Shown here piece by piece: positions 38,056 to 45,698 of a DNA stretch of 59,931 bases; position 1 is the stretch's first letter; each line of letters begins with the position of its first letter. Both the position numbers and the translations under genes were made by a program. Below the pieces are notes generated by a model, which saw nothing but the letters and a program-made list of their open reading frames with translations, did not search any database and had not been told where the DNA came from. The stretch is taken from positions 1-59,931 of the forward strand of contig CAMBPD010000002.1 of the NCBI GenBank assembly GCA_945869405.1. Reading direction: 5' to 3'. The DNA is from Chryseobacterium gleum. GTDB lineage: Bacteria; Bacteroidota; Bacteroidia; Flavobacteriales_D; Sanyastnellaceae.

Positions 38056-38063
38056 TATTTTTG
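38056..38063 (+). promoter_or_regulatory. Candidate -7 element before uppS
   Basis: TATTTTTG, 34 nt upstream of the uppS ATG and just after the DUF6089 stop. No TTG at -33. Confidence 0.4.
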
Positions 38064-38097
38064 CGCGTTACGGAACGTTTTATCTGAAACCGACTCC

Positions 38098-38868
38098 ATG
38101 AGTTTATTGGACACTATAGACAAATCGCGGGTGCCTCAGCACGTAGCCATCATCATGGATGGCAATGGTCGTTGGGCGAAAAACCAGGGAAAAGAGCGTG
38201 TTTTCGGTCATTCGCATGGCGTAGAATCTGTTCGCGCAGCCCTCAAAGCGGCTACCCAAAGCGGGGTTAAATACCTTACTCTCTACGCATTTTCAACCGA
38301 AAACTGGAACCGACCGAAAGAAGAGATTGACGCCCTAATGAATCTGCTTGTGCACACCATTGTAGGGGAATTACCGGAGTTGGATGAGAATGAAGTGCGC
38401 CTGCATGCCATAGGCGATCTGGCGCGGCTGCCCTCCGATTGTCATAGCGAACTGAAACGAGCTATGGAGCACACGGCACATCACAAACGCGTTAATCTGA
38501 TTCTCGCGTTGAACTACAGTGCACGTTGGGAAATAACCAATGCTGTAAAGCAAATTATCGAGGCGGGCATCGGTACCGAAATGATTACCGAAGATCTTTT
38601 CGCCTCTAAACTTTCCACGGCTGGCTTTCCTGATCCCGAGCTACTCATACGCACAAGTGGCGAGGCGCGCATCAGCAACTTTCTGCTTTGGCAAATTGCT
38701 TATGCAGAGCTCTTCTTCACACACACCCTGTGGCCCGACTTTCGCGAAGAGGATTTCTTTGCTGCCATTGTCGATTACCAATCTCGCGAGCGTCGTTTTG
38801 GAAAAACGTCAGAACAAATCGCTGCAGAGTCGATCACTGCACCCTCAACCCATGAAGCGTCTCATTAA
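38098..38868 (+). CDS. uppS: Undecaprenyl diphosphate synthase
   Basis: Cis-prenyltransferase making the C55 lipid carrier used for peptidoglycan and surface glycans. 256 residues. Seen: VAIIMDGNGRWAKNQGK with the catalytic aspartate, GHSHGVESVR, TLYAFSTENWNRP, and RTSGEARISNFLLWQIAYAEL with EL/FF partner residues. ATG at 38098 is chosen over an extended upstream frame. It overlaps bamA by 17 bp. Confidence 0.97.
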   Translation: MSLLDTIDKSRVPQHVAIIMDGNGRWAKNQGKERVFGHSHGVESVRAALKAATQSGVKYLTLYAFSTENWNRPKEEIDALMNLLVHTIVGELPELDENEVRLHAIGDLARLPSDCHSELKRAMEHTAHHKRVNLILALNYSARWEITNAVKQIIEAGIGTEMITEDLFASKLSTAGFPDPELLIRTSGEARISNFLLWQIAYAELFFTHTLWPDFREEDFFAAIVDYQSRERRFGKTSEQIAAESITAPSTHEASH

Positions 38869-41557
38869 CCCCTTGCGCGAGCTTGTATCGCCTCCATTTC
38901 GCCGTATCCTCTGGGAAACGCACATTCAGCGTGTCATTCTTATGGTATGCCTATTCTGTGGCTCTCTAGCCGCGAGTTCGCAAACCATTATCGGCAATCA
39001 AGTCGACTATGCCGCACCTCTCAACTATCGTATCGCAGGAATCACTGTTTTGGGTGCTGAATACACCGATGTGCAGGCAATAAAACTTTTTAGCGGTCTG
39101 CAAGAAGGTGATGAAATAACCATACCGGGCGACGCCGCATCCGATGCCGTGCGCAAACTATGGAAGCAACGTCTTTTTACAGACATCGGTATCTATGCTG
39201 CAGAATTCCGCGGAAACGATGTGTACCTGGTTATAAGTCTGCAGGAGTCACCCCGTATGACCAAGTACGTCATAAACGGCGTGAAGAAATCTGAGGCAGA
39301 CAATTTGCGCGAAAAGCTTGACCTGCGCACCATGACCATCAGCACGGACAATGTGAAGAACAATGCCTCGAAGACTATAAAAGACTATTACATCGATAAA
39401 GGATATTACTCGGCAAGCGTAAAAATTACTGAACGCAATGACGTGACGTTACAAAACGGAGTCATTCTCGAGTTCGACGTGAACACAGGTGACCGGGTGA
39501 AAATTGAAGAGATTGTCATTGAAGGGGCAGGTATTGCACAAGAAAAAAAGGATTTCTTGTTTATCAAGGGGAAAAAAATGCGTCCGGTGATGAGTGTTTC
39601 CTCCATCAAACGCACAATGAAAGAAACCAAAGAGCGTGATTGGAGTCGTGTTTTCAAGTCTTCCAAATTCATGGAAGAGAAATACGAGGAAGACAAACAA
39701 AAGGTCATAGCCAAGTACAACAAGAAAGGATTCAGAAATGCCAAGATTGCATACGATTCAATTTACACCATCAATAGTGAACGCATTGGTATCTTCATAA
39801 AGATTGAAGAAGACAAGCGCTTCTATTTCCGTGACATCAACTTTGTAGGCAACACGAAGTATACTACGGGCCGTTTGGATAGTGTGCTGAATATTCGGAG
39901 GGGTGACATTTACAACGTTGAACTACTCGAAACACGACTCAATTTCAATCCCCAAGGCATCGATCTTTCGTCGCTCTATACTGATGATGGTTACCTTGCT
40001 TTTTACGCCTTCCCGGTTGAAACACTAGTTGAACCCGATAGTATAGATATCGAGGTGCGCATGAACGAAGGCAAGCAATTTCGTATTGGGCGAATTGGCA
40101 TCAGCGGAAATACAAAAACCAACGACCATGTGATTTTTCGAGAAATCAGAACCCGTCCAGGTGAATTATTTAATCGCAGCGACATCATTCGAACGCAACG
40201 CGAATTGGCCTCGTTGGGGTACTTCAACCAAGAAGCATTCGACGTTCGCACCAACCCTCGACCGGAGGAAGGCTTGGTGGACTTGGAATACGTGTTGGAA
40301 GAAAAACCCAACGATCAAATACAACTTAGCGGAGGCTGGGGAGGCGGGCGTGTGGTTGGATCACTCCAACTGAGTTTCACGAATTTCTCGATGCGTAATT
40401 TCTTTAAAAAAGAATCGTGGAGCCCTCTTCCAACGGGCGATGGACAGCGGTTGTCGCTCAGCGCATCATCCAACGGCACTTTCTTCCAAGCTTATAATAT
40501 TTCCTTCACAGAACCATGGCTCGGCGGTAAAAAACCAACATCGCTCACGGTTTCTTCCAGTATTTCCAGACAAACGAATGGTCAGCTTAAAACCCTGCGT
40601 CAAAGCGACCTCGACAACAACTCTTTTTTGAGAGAAAACTACGCTGTCGGCGACGACAATCCCAACTTGCAAGAGTTGAAGGTAATCGGCGGCGCCATTA
40701 ACATTGGTACCCGCCTTCAAAAGCCAGATGACTACTTCGTCTTGTACACTGGTGTGTCGTATCAAAAATTCATTCTCAACAATTACCGCGCATTCTTCGG
40801 TGATTTCTCGAATGGCATCGCGAACAATCTCGCCTACAACTTCACCCTTTCGAGAAGCTCCACTAGCGAACCTATCTACCCCACATACGGCTCACAAATC
40901 ACCTTTACTACGAAGCTCACACCGCCGTATAAATTTTTTGCTGAGCGATTTGGCGGTAAGACTTTTGACTACGAGAACATGACACAAGGCGAACGATTCA
41001 AGCTTGTGGAGTACTACAAAATGAAGTTTACCGCGCACTGGTACACGGCACTTAACAAGCACAAAGACCGCAAGTTTGTGCTCCATACCAATGTTGGTCT
41101 AGGATTCATTGGTTCATACAATAAGGAACTCGGGTTGACTCCCTTCGAGCGCTTTTACATGGGCGGTGTTTATTTGAGCGGATTCCTTCTCGACGGTCGC
41201 GAAATCGTTAACCTTCGCGGATACGACGACTTAACACTGACCTCTCCTAACCAAAACACCGGAGCACCGGCAATTGCCAAATACAGCGCTGAATTGAGGT
41301 ACCCACTTTCTACCAATCCAAGCGCAACTATTTTCATGATGGCGTTTGCTGAAGCAGGCAATACTTGGAGCGATTTGCGGTTATTCAACCCCTACCAAGT
41401 TTACCGTTCGGCTGGAGCAGGCCTTCGTATTTTCTTGCCTATGTTTGGCTTACTCGGCTTTGATTACGGATGGCGTCTCGACGATTTGCCTGCCTATCCA
41501 AACATGGCTCGCGGACAATTCCACTTCTCCATCGGCATGAACATGGGAGAGCTTTAG
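38852..41557 (+). CDS. bamA: Outer-membrane assembly factor BamA
   Basis: A 901-residue Omp85 protein that inserts beta-barrels into the outer membrane. A signal peptide (cleavage near AASSQT) is followed by POTRA repeats (for example YRIAGITVLGAEYTD, FRDINFVGNTKYTTGRLDSV, FRIGRIGISGNTKTNDHVI) and a C-terminal barrel from about residue 480. The barrel contains the Omp85 signature region (VNLRGYDDL and the closing LGFDYGWRLDD). The frame is open 195 bases further upstream within uppS, but ATG 38852 gives the signal peptide. Confidence 0.96.
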   Translation: MKRLINPLRELVSPPFRRILWETHIQRVILMVCLFCGSLAASSQTIIGNQVDYAAPLNYRIAGITVLGAEYTDVQAIKLFSGLQEGDEITIPGDAASDAVRKLWKQRLFTDIGIYAAEFRGNDVYLVISLQESPRMTKYVINGVKKSEADNLREKLDLRTMTISTDNVKNNASKTIKDYYIDKGYYSASVKITERNDVTLQNGVILEFDVNTGDRVKIEEIVIEGAGIAQEKKDFLFIKGKKMRPVMSVSSIKRTMKETKERDWSRVFKSSKFMEEKYEEDKQKVIAKYNKKGFRNAKIAYDSIYTINSERIGIFIKIEEDKRFYFRDINFVGNTKYTTGRLDSVLNIRRGDIYNVELLETRLNFNPQGIDLSSLYTDDGYLAFYAFPVETLVEPDSIDIEVRMNEGKQFRIGRIGISGNTKTNDHVIFREIRTRPGELFNRSDIIRTQRELASLGYFNQEAFDVRTNPRPEEGLVDLEYVLEEKPNDQIQLSGGWGGGRVVGSLQLSFTNFSMRNFFKKESWSPLPTGDGQRLSLSASSNGTFFQAYNISFTEPWLGGKKPTSLTVSSSISRQTNGQLKTLRQSDLDNNSFLRENYAVGDDNPNLQELKVIGGAINIGTRLQKPDDYFVLYTGVSYQKFILNNYRAFFGDFSNGIANNLAYNFTLSRSSTSEPIYPTYGSQITFTTKLTPPYKFFAERFGGKTFDYENMTQGERFKLVEYYKMKFTAHWYTALNKHKDRKFVLHTNVGLGFIGSYNKELGLTPFERFYMGGVYLSGFLLDGREIVNLRGYDDLTLTSPNQNTGAPAIAKYSAELRYPLSTNPSATIFMMAFAEAGNTWSDLRLFNPYQVYRSAGAGLRIFLPMFGLLGFDYGWRLDDLPAYPNMARGQFHFSIGMNMGEL

Positions 41558-41579
41558 AAACATTACTTTCGTACTCATT

Positions 41580-42254
41580 ATGCTAAAAAAAGTATACTCC
41601 ATGAAACTTGTCGCCACTGGTTTTTTCATTGTGATGGCCTTGCTGAGCCAAGCTCAAAAGTTTGCCTACATAGACTCAAAATATGTTCTTAGTCACATTC
41701 CCGAATACCAACAAGCACAAGCTGAAATAAACAAGCTCAGTTCACAATGGCAAAAAGACATTGAGAACAAATACGAAACCATAGCCAAGCTTGAGACCTC
41801 ATTGCAGGCAGAGAAAATATTGCTCACCGACGAGATGAAGCAAAAGCGTGAGCTAGAGATTCAGACCAAGCGCCAAGAAGCCAAAGACATGCAAAAAAGT
41901 AAGTTCGGCATCAACGGCGAACTATTCAAGAAACGGGAAGAATTGGTGAAGCCCATACAAGATCAAATCTATGAGGCCATACAAGAGGTAGCCTCTACGA
42001 GTGCGTTGATGGTGGTGTTCGACAAATCCTCGGACAGTAACATGCTCTACACCAACCCTAAGCACGACATAAGTGATAAGGTACTCAAGAAAATGGGATT
42101 GAAACCAGGAGAAACACTTGATGATGAAGAGGGTGGCGAAGGTGGTGAGATTGATGAAGATGGACAAAAAACAGACAGCAAAGCTCCCGGTGCACCAGGA
42201 AAGAATGCGACGCCGCCCAAAGGAGGTGAGCGCGTACCGATAAAAGATAAATAA
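41580..42254 (+). CDS. OmpH/Skp-family periplasmic chaperone with acidic tail
   Basis: A 224-residue secreted protein. The signal peptide ends near LLSQAQ, then the OmpH core opens with KFAYIDSKYVLSHIPEYQQA and runs as a long charged coiled coil. Skp-type trimers hold unfolded outer-membrane proteins for BamA, which is directly upstream. Unusual is a roughly 50-residue C-terminal tail rich in Asp/Glu/Gly, then Pro/Lys, after KMGLKPGE; it is probably disordered. ATG at 41601 is an alternative start. Confidence 0.9.
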   Translation: MLKKVYSMKLVATGFFIVMALLSQAQKFAYIDSKYVLSHIPEYQQAQAEINKLSSQWQKDIENKYETIAKLETSLQAEKILLTDEMKQKRELEIQTKRQEAKDMQKSKFGINGELFKKREELVKPIQDQIYEAIQEVASTSALMVVFDKSSDSNMLYTNPKHDISDKVLKKMGLKPGETLDDEEGGEGGEIDEDGQKTDSKAPGAPGKNATPPKGGERVPIKDK

Positions 42255-42265
42255 GAGAGTATACC

Positions 42266-42273
42266 TACATTTG
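42266..42273 (+). promoter_or_regulatory. Candidate -7 element before second ompH
   Basis: TACATTTG, 44 nt before the start codon. A weak AT-rich hairpin follows (42284-42301). No TTG at -33. Confidence 0.35.
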
Positions 42274-42317
42274 GCACGAAAATTCGAAACCGGATTTTCG
42301 AGATTTAATTTTTCGCT

Positions 42318-42851
42318 ATGATCAAAAAAACATCACTTATCACTTTGTTGTGCGCAGTCACATTCGCCACACAAGCACAAAAACTCGGTCACATCAACGG
42401 ACAAATGCTCGTAGAGCACATGCCCGAATACAAAACGGCCTACGACGAGTTGAGCACCTATAAAAAGCAATACGAAGATGCGTTGCTTGCAATGCGTGCC
42501 GAGTATGAGAAACTAATCGAAGACTTCAAGAAAGTTGAGCAAACCGCTCCAAAAGTGATTCTCGACACGAAAGTGAAAGAGATACAGACCAAAGAGCAAG
42601 GCATCTATGACTTCCAAGAACAAGCAAGCGCCGACGTATCTGCCGAAGAGCAACGGAAGGTTGCACCCATATTGGAGAAAGCCAAGCTTGCGATTGAAGA
42701 GGTGGCTAAGGCCAACAATTTCGTTTACATCTTCGACGCAGGAGCAGGATCGATGCTCTACATGGGCGGTGATGACATCACAAAATTGGTTTGCACCAAA
42801 ATTGGTATTGCTGATTTCACGAACGAAACGAAAGAAGCACCAAAAAAATAA
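42318..42851 (+). CDS. OmpH/Skp-family periplasmic chaperone
   Basis: A 177-residue paralogue of the preceding gene without the acidic tail. Signal peptide (about 1-20, ending TFATQAQ), then KLGHINGQMLVEHMPEYKTA and a helical coiled-coil arm, closing with FVYIFDAGAGSMLYMGGDDIT. Tandem ompH genes behind bamA are common in Bacteroidota. A terminator follows. Confidence 0.93.
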   Translation: MIKKTSLITLLCAVTFATQAQKLGHINGQMLVEHMPEYKTAYDELSTYKKQYEDALLAMRAEYEKLIEDFKKVEQTAPKVILDTKVKEIQTKEQGIYDFQEQASADVSAEEQRKVAPILEKAKLAIEEVAKANNFVYIFDAGAGSMLYMGGDDITKLVCTKIGIADFTNETKEAPKK

Positions 42852-42871
42852 CAGAATACTTTTTTCTATGA

Positions 42872-42900
42872 GGCTCGGAGATATTCCGGGCCTTATTTTT
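42872..42900 (+). terminator. Intrinsic terminator before murI
   Basis: An 8-bp stem (GGCTCGGA and TCCGGGCC, one G-T pair) with loop GATAT is followed by TTATTTTT. It ends 5 nt before the murI start codon. Confidence 0.75.
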
Positions 42901-42905
42901 AGGCC

Positions 42906-43709
42906 ATGAGCAAGGAAAACCCTATAGGTATATTCGACTCGGGTATTGGCGGGCTGACAGTTGCAAAGGCTATCCAACGCTTGCTACCCAACGAGTCATT
43001 AGTCTATTTCGGCGATACCGCCCACCTACCTTACGGAGACAAATCAAAAGAACTGATTGCTGAATATGCGGTCAGAATTACTCGATTTCTCCTCGAAGAG
43101 AAAAACTGTAAAGCCATCGTTATTGCATGCAACACGGCATCTGCTGCGGCATACGAAGCACTTCGCGATACCTATAAAGGGTCAGTTCCTGTAATAAACG
43201 TAATTGACCCGATGATTGAGGAAGTTATTGGTGATGACACCATGCGCAAAGTGGGTGTCATCGCAACAAAAACTACTGTCATCAGCGGTGTCTATCAAGA
43301 AAAATTTGCACGCCGAAAACCAACCCTAGAACTCTGCGCACTTGCTACGCCACTTCTTGCTTCTATGATTGAAGAGGGGTTTTATAACAGCACCATCAGC
43401 GAAGCGGTATTGAATGAATACTTGCGCAATCCAATGCTGGAAAACATCGATGGCTTAGTACTGGCGTGCACGCACTATCCACTTATCAAAAAAGAGATAG
43501 ATAACTTTTTCGGTGGTAAAGTCCGGATATTCGACTCTGCCGAAGTGGTGGCGAGAAAACTCAAGGGAATTCTCGAAAAAGAAAACCTCCTCAACATTTC
43601 ACGATCGCAGGAAAACCAATTTTTCGTCTCCGATTACACCTCTGCATTTGAAGCGGCAACCAAAATTTTCTTTAAAGAAGAAATCAGATTACAACTCTCT
43701 CGTTCATGA
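42906..43709 (+). CDS. murI: Glutamate racemase
   Basis: Cofactor-independent racemase supplying D-glutamate for peptidoglycan. 267 residues. The two catalytic cysteines are seen in VIACNTASAAAYEAL and LVLACTHYPLIKKEI, with the opening GIFDSGIGGLTVAKAI and FGDTAHLPYGDKS. Its 3' end overlaps lspA on the other strand by 6 bp. Confidence 0.97.
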   Translation: MSKENPIGIFDSGIGGLTVAKAIQRLLPNESLVYFGDTAHLPYGDKSKELIAEYAVRITRFLLEEKNCKAIVIACNTASAAAYEALRDTYKGSVPVINVIDPMIEEVIGDDTMRKVGVIATKTTVISGVYQEKFARRKPTLELCALATPLLASMIEEGFYNSTISEAVLNEYLRNPMLENIDGLVLACTHYPLIKKEIDNFFGGKVRIFDSAEVVARKLKGILEKENLLNISRSQENQFFVSDYTSAFEAATKIFFKEEIRLQLSRS

Positions 43710-44372
43710 CTCTACTGAGTCTGTTTTGACCTCCTCTGCAGAAGAACTAGTCTCTGACGCTTCGTCTTTCTTGGGGAAGAATCGGCGCTGAAAGAGCATT
43801 ATTAATACGATACCCATCGTAATACTTGCGTCGGCGATATTGAAAATCGGCGGGAAAATTTCTGAGTGCTCCAGTGGGTCGCTCCACGGCCAACATGCAG
43901 TGATATGAAACATATCCACAACGTTGCCCATCAAAGGCTTAGCGTAGCCCTCGTAGTTGAGCTCGGCCTTCCCAAAGTACATCGTGTAATCATTAAAGTC
44001 TGCATCGTAGGTAGAGCCGCGATCGAACATAAGACCGTACCCTAAGCTGTCGATAATGTTTCCCATTGCGCCTGCCACGATCATACTCACACAAAGTACA
44101 TAACCCCAATGCGCCTTTTCCTTGATTAAACGATACAAATACCAGGTGATACCAGATACCACCACCAAACGAAAAACGCTGAGAGCGAGCTTACCCGCAT
44201 CCCCAGGAATCATCCAACCGAAAGCCATGCCCGGATTTTCCACGAACTGCAGATCTAACCAACCTGGTAAAAGTGTTTTACTCTCTCCGTAATGGAAATT
44301 GAGCTTCACCCAGATCTTTAATGCCTGATCAAGGATAAGTACTGTAAAAATGGTGAGGAGTGCTTTCTTCAA
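43704..44372 (-). CDS. lspA: Lipoprotein signal peptidase II
   Basis: Inner-membrane aspartyl protease that removes lipoprotein signal peptides. 222 residues, longer than the E. coli enzyme because of an insert between TM3 and TM4 and a polar C-terminal tail, both usual in Bacteroidota. Catalytic aspartates are in GAMGNIIDSLGYG and FNIADASITMG; also FVENPGMAFG. The start is TTG at 44372 (then KKALLTIFTVLILDQ), with no in-frame ATG just upstream. A terminator hairpin lies immediately before it. Confidence 0.94.
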   Translation of the reverse strand: MKKALLTIFTVLILDQALKIWVKLNFHYGESKTLLPGWLDLQFVENPGMAFGWMIPGDAGKLALSVFRLVVVSGITWYLYRLIKEKAHWGYVLCVSMIVAGAMGNIIDSLGYGLMFDRGSTYDADFNDYTMYFGKAELNYEGYAKPLMGNVVDMFHITACWPWSDPLEHSEIFPPIFNIADASITMGIVLIMLFQRRFFPKKDEASETSSSAEEVKTDSVES

Positions 44373-44376
44373 GGAA

Positions 44377-44429
44377 CAAAAGAAAAAGGAGTGAAAACGA
44401 TTGGCTTCTATAGCCTACGATTTCACTCC
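44377..44429 (-). terminator. Terminator/attenuator between dksA-like gene and lspA
   Basis: On the minus strand GGAGTGAAA and TTTCACTCC form a 9-bp stem, with a smaller GGCT/AGCC stem in the loop, followed by TTTTTCTTTT. The T-run ends about 5 nt before the lspA TTG codon. Confidence 0.78.
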
Positions 44430-44446
44430 AATGTTTTCAAAAATTA

Positions 44447-45688
44447 TTACTGCATGTTCTTCGCCTCGATGCTCAAGGTAGCGTGAGGAACCAAGCGCAG
44501 GCGCTCCTTGGGAATTAACTTACCCGTTACTCGGCACATGCCATAGGTCTTGTTCTTTATTCTCAGCAGCGCATTCTCGAGGTTTACAATAAACTTCTCT
44601 TGGCGTGCAGCCAACTGAGAGAGTTCTTCACGATTCATTGTCTCGCTGCCGTCTTCCATCATTTTAAATGTTGGGGCCGTATCGTCGGTTGAATTATCAC
44701 CATCATGCGAGAGTGATTGCTTCAACTCGTCCAAATCTGCCTTTGCAATCTTCAACTTATCGAGCACTAGAACTTCAAAATCTTTTAAATCTTTGTCTGA
44801 ATAACGTAAATCAATCATCCTCTTCTTTTCCTCCTCTTTTATCATTGGTGCAGCGACAACTGCGGGTTTAACTTCCTCCTTCTTTAGTGCGGGAGCTGGT
44901 GTAGGCTTTGGTGCTGGAGCTGGCTTGCTCACCACTGCAGGTTTCGCCGCTGGAATTGCCACAGGCTTTACTGCGGGTTTTACAACGGCCTTTGCAACAG
45001 GCTTAGCAACGACCTTCACTGTCGGTTTCACTGCCACCTTAACAACCTTCACCGGCACGATTTTCTTTGCAACCGTCTTTTTGACTATGCTCTTGGCCAC
45101 CGCTTTCGTTGGCTTCTTAGCACTGATTTTCTTGTTTGCTGGCTTACGAATTACCGCCTTCTTCGCAACAGGTCTTTTGGCAACCGCTTTTTTCGCAACA
45201 ACCTTCTTAGCAACAGCCTTCTTAGCAACAGCCTTCTTCGCAACAACCTTTTTCGCAACAACCTTTTTTGCAACAACCTTCTTCGCAACAACCTTTTTTG
45301 CAACAACCTTTTTCGCAACAACTTTTTTAGCCGCTACCTTTTTAGCTACTGGTTTCTTTGCAATTGGCTTGGCGACTTTCTTAACTGGCTTCGCACTCTT
45401 TTTTACTGGTTTAGCCGCTTTCTTCGGGGCAGCCTTTTTAGCGATTGGCTTTTTTGCCAAGGCCTTTTTAGCTACGACCTTAATCACCGGCTTGCCCGCT
45501 TTTTTCGGGGCAACCTTTTTCACTGCTTTAGCTACACTCTTTTTTGCCACTGGCGTCGCTGTTTTCTTGACAGGCTTTACCGGCTTTTTTGCTGGTGCAA
45601 CAGACTTCTTTACTGGCAATGCCTTAGCAGGAGCCTTTTTCACAGGCTTCTTAGGTGCAGGCTTTTTGGCTACTTTTTTTGCTGCCAT
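44447..45688 (-). CDS. TraR/DksA-family protein with long histone-H1-like KKVVA-repeat arm
   Basis: A 413-residue protein of two parts. Residues 1 to about 288 are almost only Lys, Ala, Val and Pro, with pentapeptide repeats of KKVVA/KKAVA type, like eukaryotic histone H1 tails and AlgP; this should bind DNA or RNA non-specifically. Residues 290-413 are a TraR/DksA-like module: a coiled coil from LRYSDKDLKDFEVL and YGMCRVTGKLIPKERLRLVP. Only one of the four zinc cysteines of classic DksA remains, a form I recall as usual in Bacteroidota. An internal ATG at MIDLRYS could give a short form. It lies 10 bp after ileS. Confidence 0.85.
   Translation of the reverse strand: MAAKKVAKKPAPKKPVKKAPAKALPVKKSVAPAKKPVKPVKKTATPVAKKSVAKAVKKVAPKKAGKPVIKVVAKKALAKKPIAKKAAPKKAAKPVKKSAKPVKKVAKPIAKKPVAKKVAAKKVVAKKVVAKKVVAKKVVAKKVVAKKVVAKKAVAKKAVAKKVVAKKAVAKRPVAKKAVIRKPANKKISAKKPTKAVAKSIVKKTVAKKIVPVKVVKVAVKPTVKVVAKPVAKAVVKPAVKPVAIPAAKPAVVSKPAPAPKPTPAPALKKEEVKPAVVAAPMIKEEEKKRMIDLRYSDKDLKDFEVLVLDKLKIAKADLDELKQSLSHDGDNSTDDTAPTFKMMEDGSETMNREELSQLAARQEKFIVNLENALLRIKNKTYGMCRVTGKLIPKERLRLVPHATLSIEAKNMQ
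45181..45330 (-). repeat. 15-bp tandem repeat inside the dksA-like gene
   Basis: About ten consecutive 15-base units, plus-strand form CAACAACCTTNTTNG, each coding for one KKVVA/KKAVA pentapeptide. Units differ mainly by single bases, mostly silent ones, so the array is old or under selection for its peptide, yet still able to slip in length. Confidence 0.85.
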
Positions 45689-45698
45689 GGTTGGTGTG

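Noticed and set aside
38657-38851. 65-codon N-terminal extension of bamA
   Set aside because: It lies in the uppS coding region and would bury the signal peptide that begins after ATG 38852.
45181-45330. Possible CRISPR array from regularly spaced repeats
   Set aside because: The units are contiguous 15-mers without spacers and code for a pentapeptide repeat.
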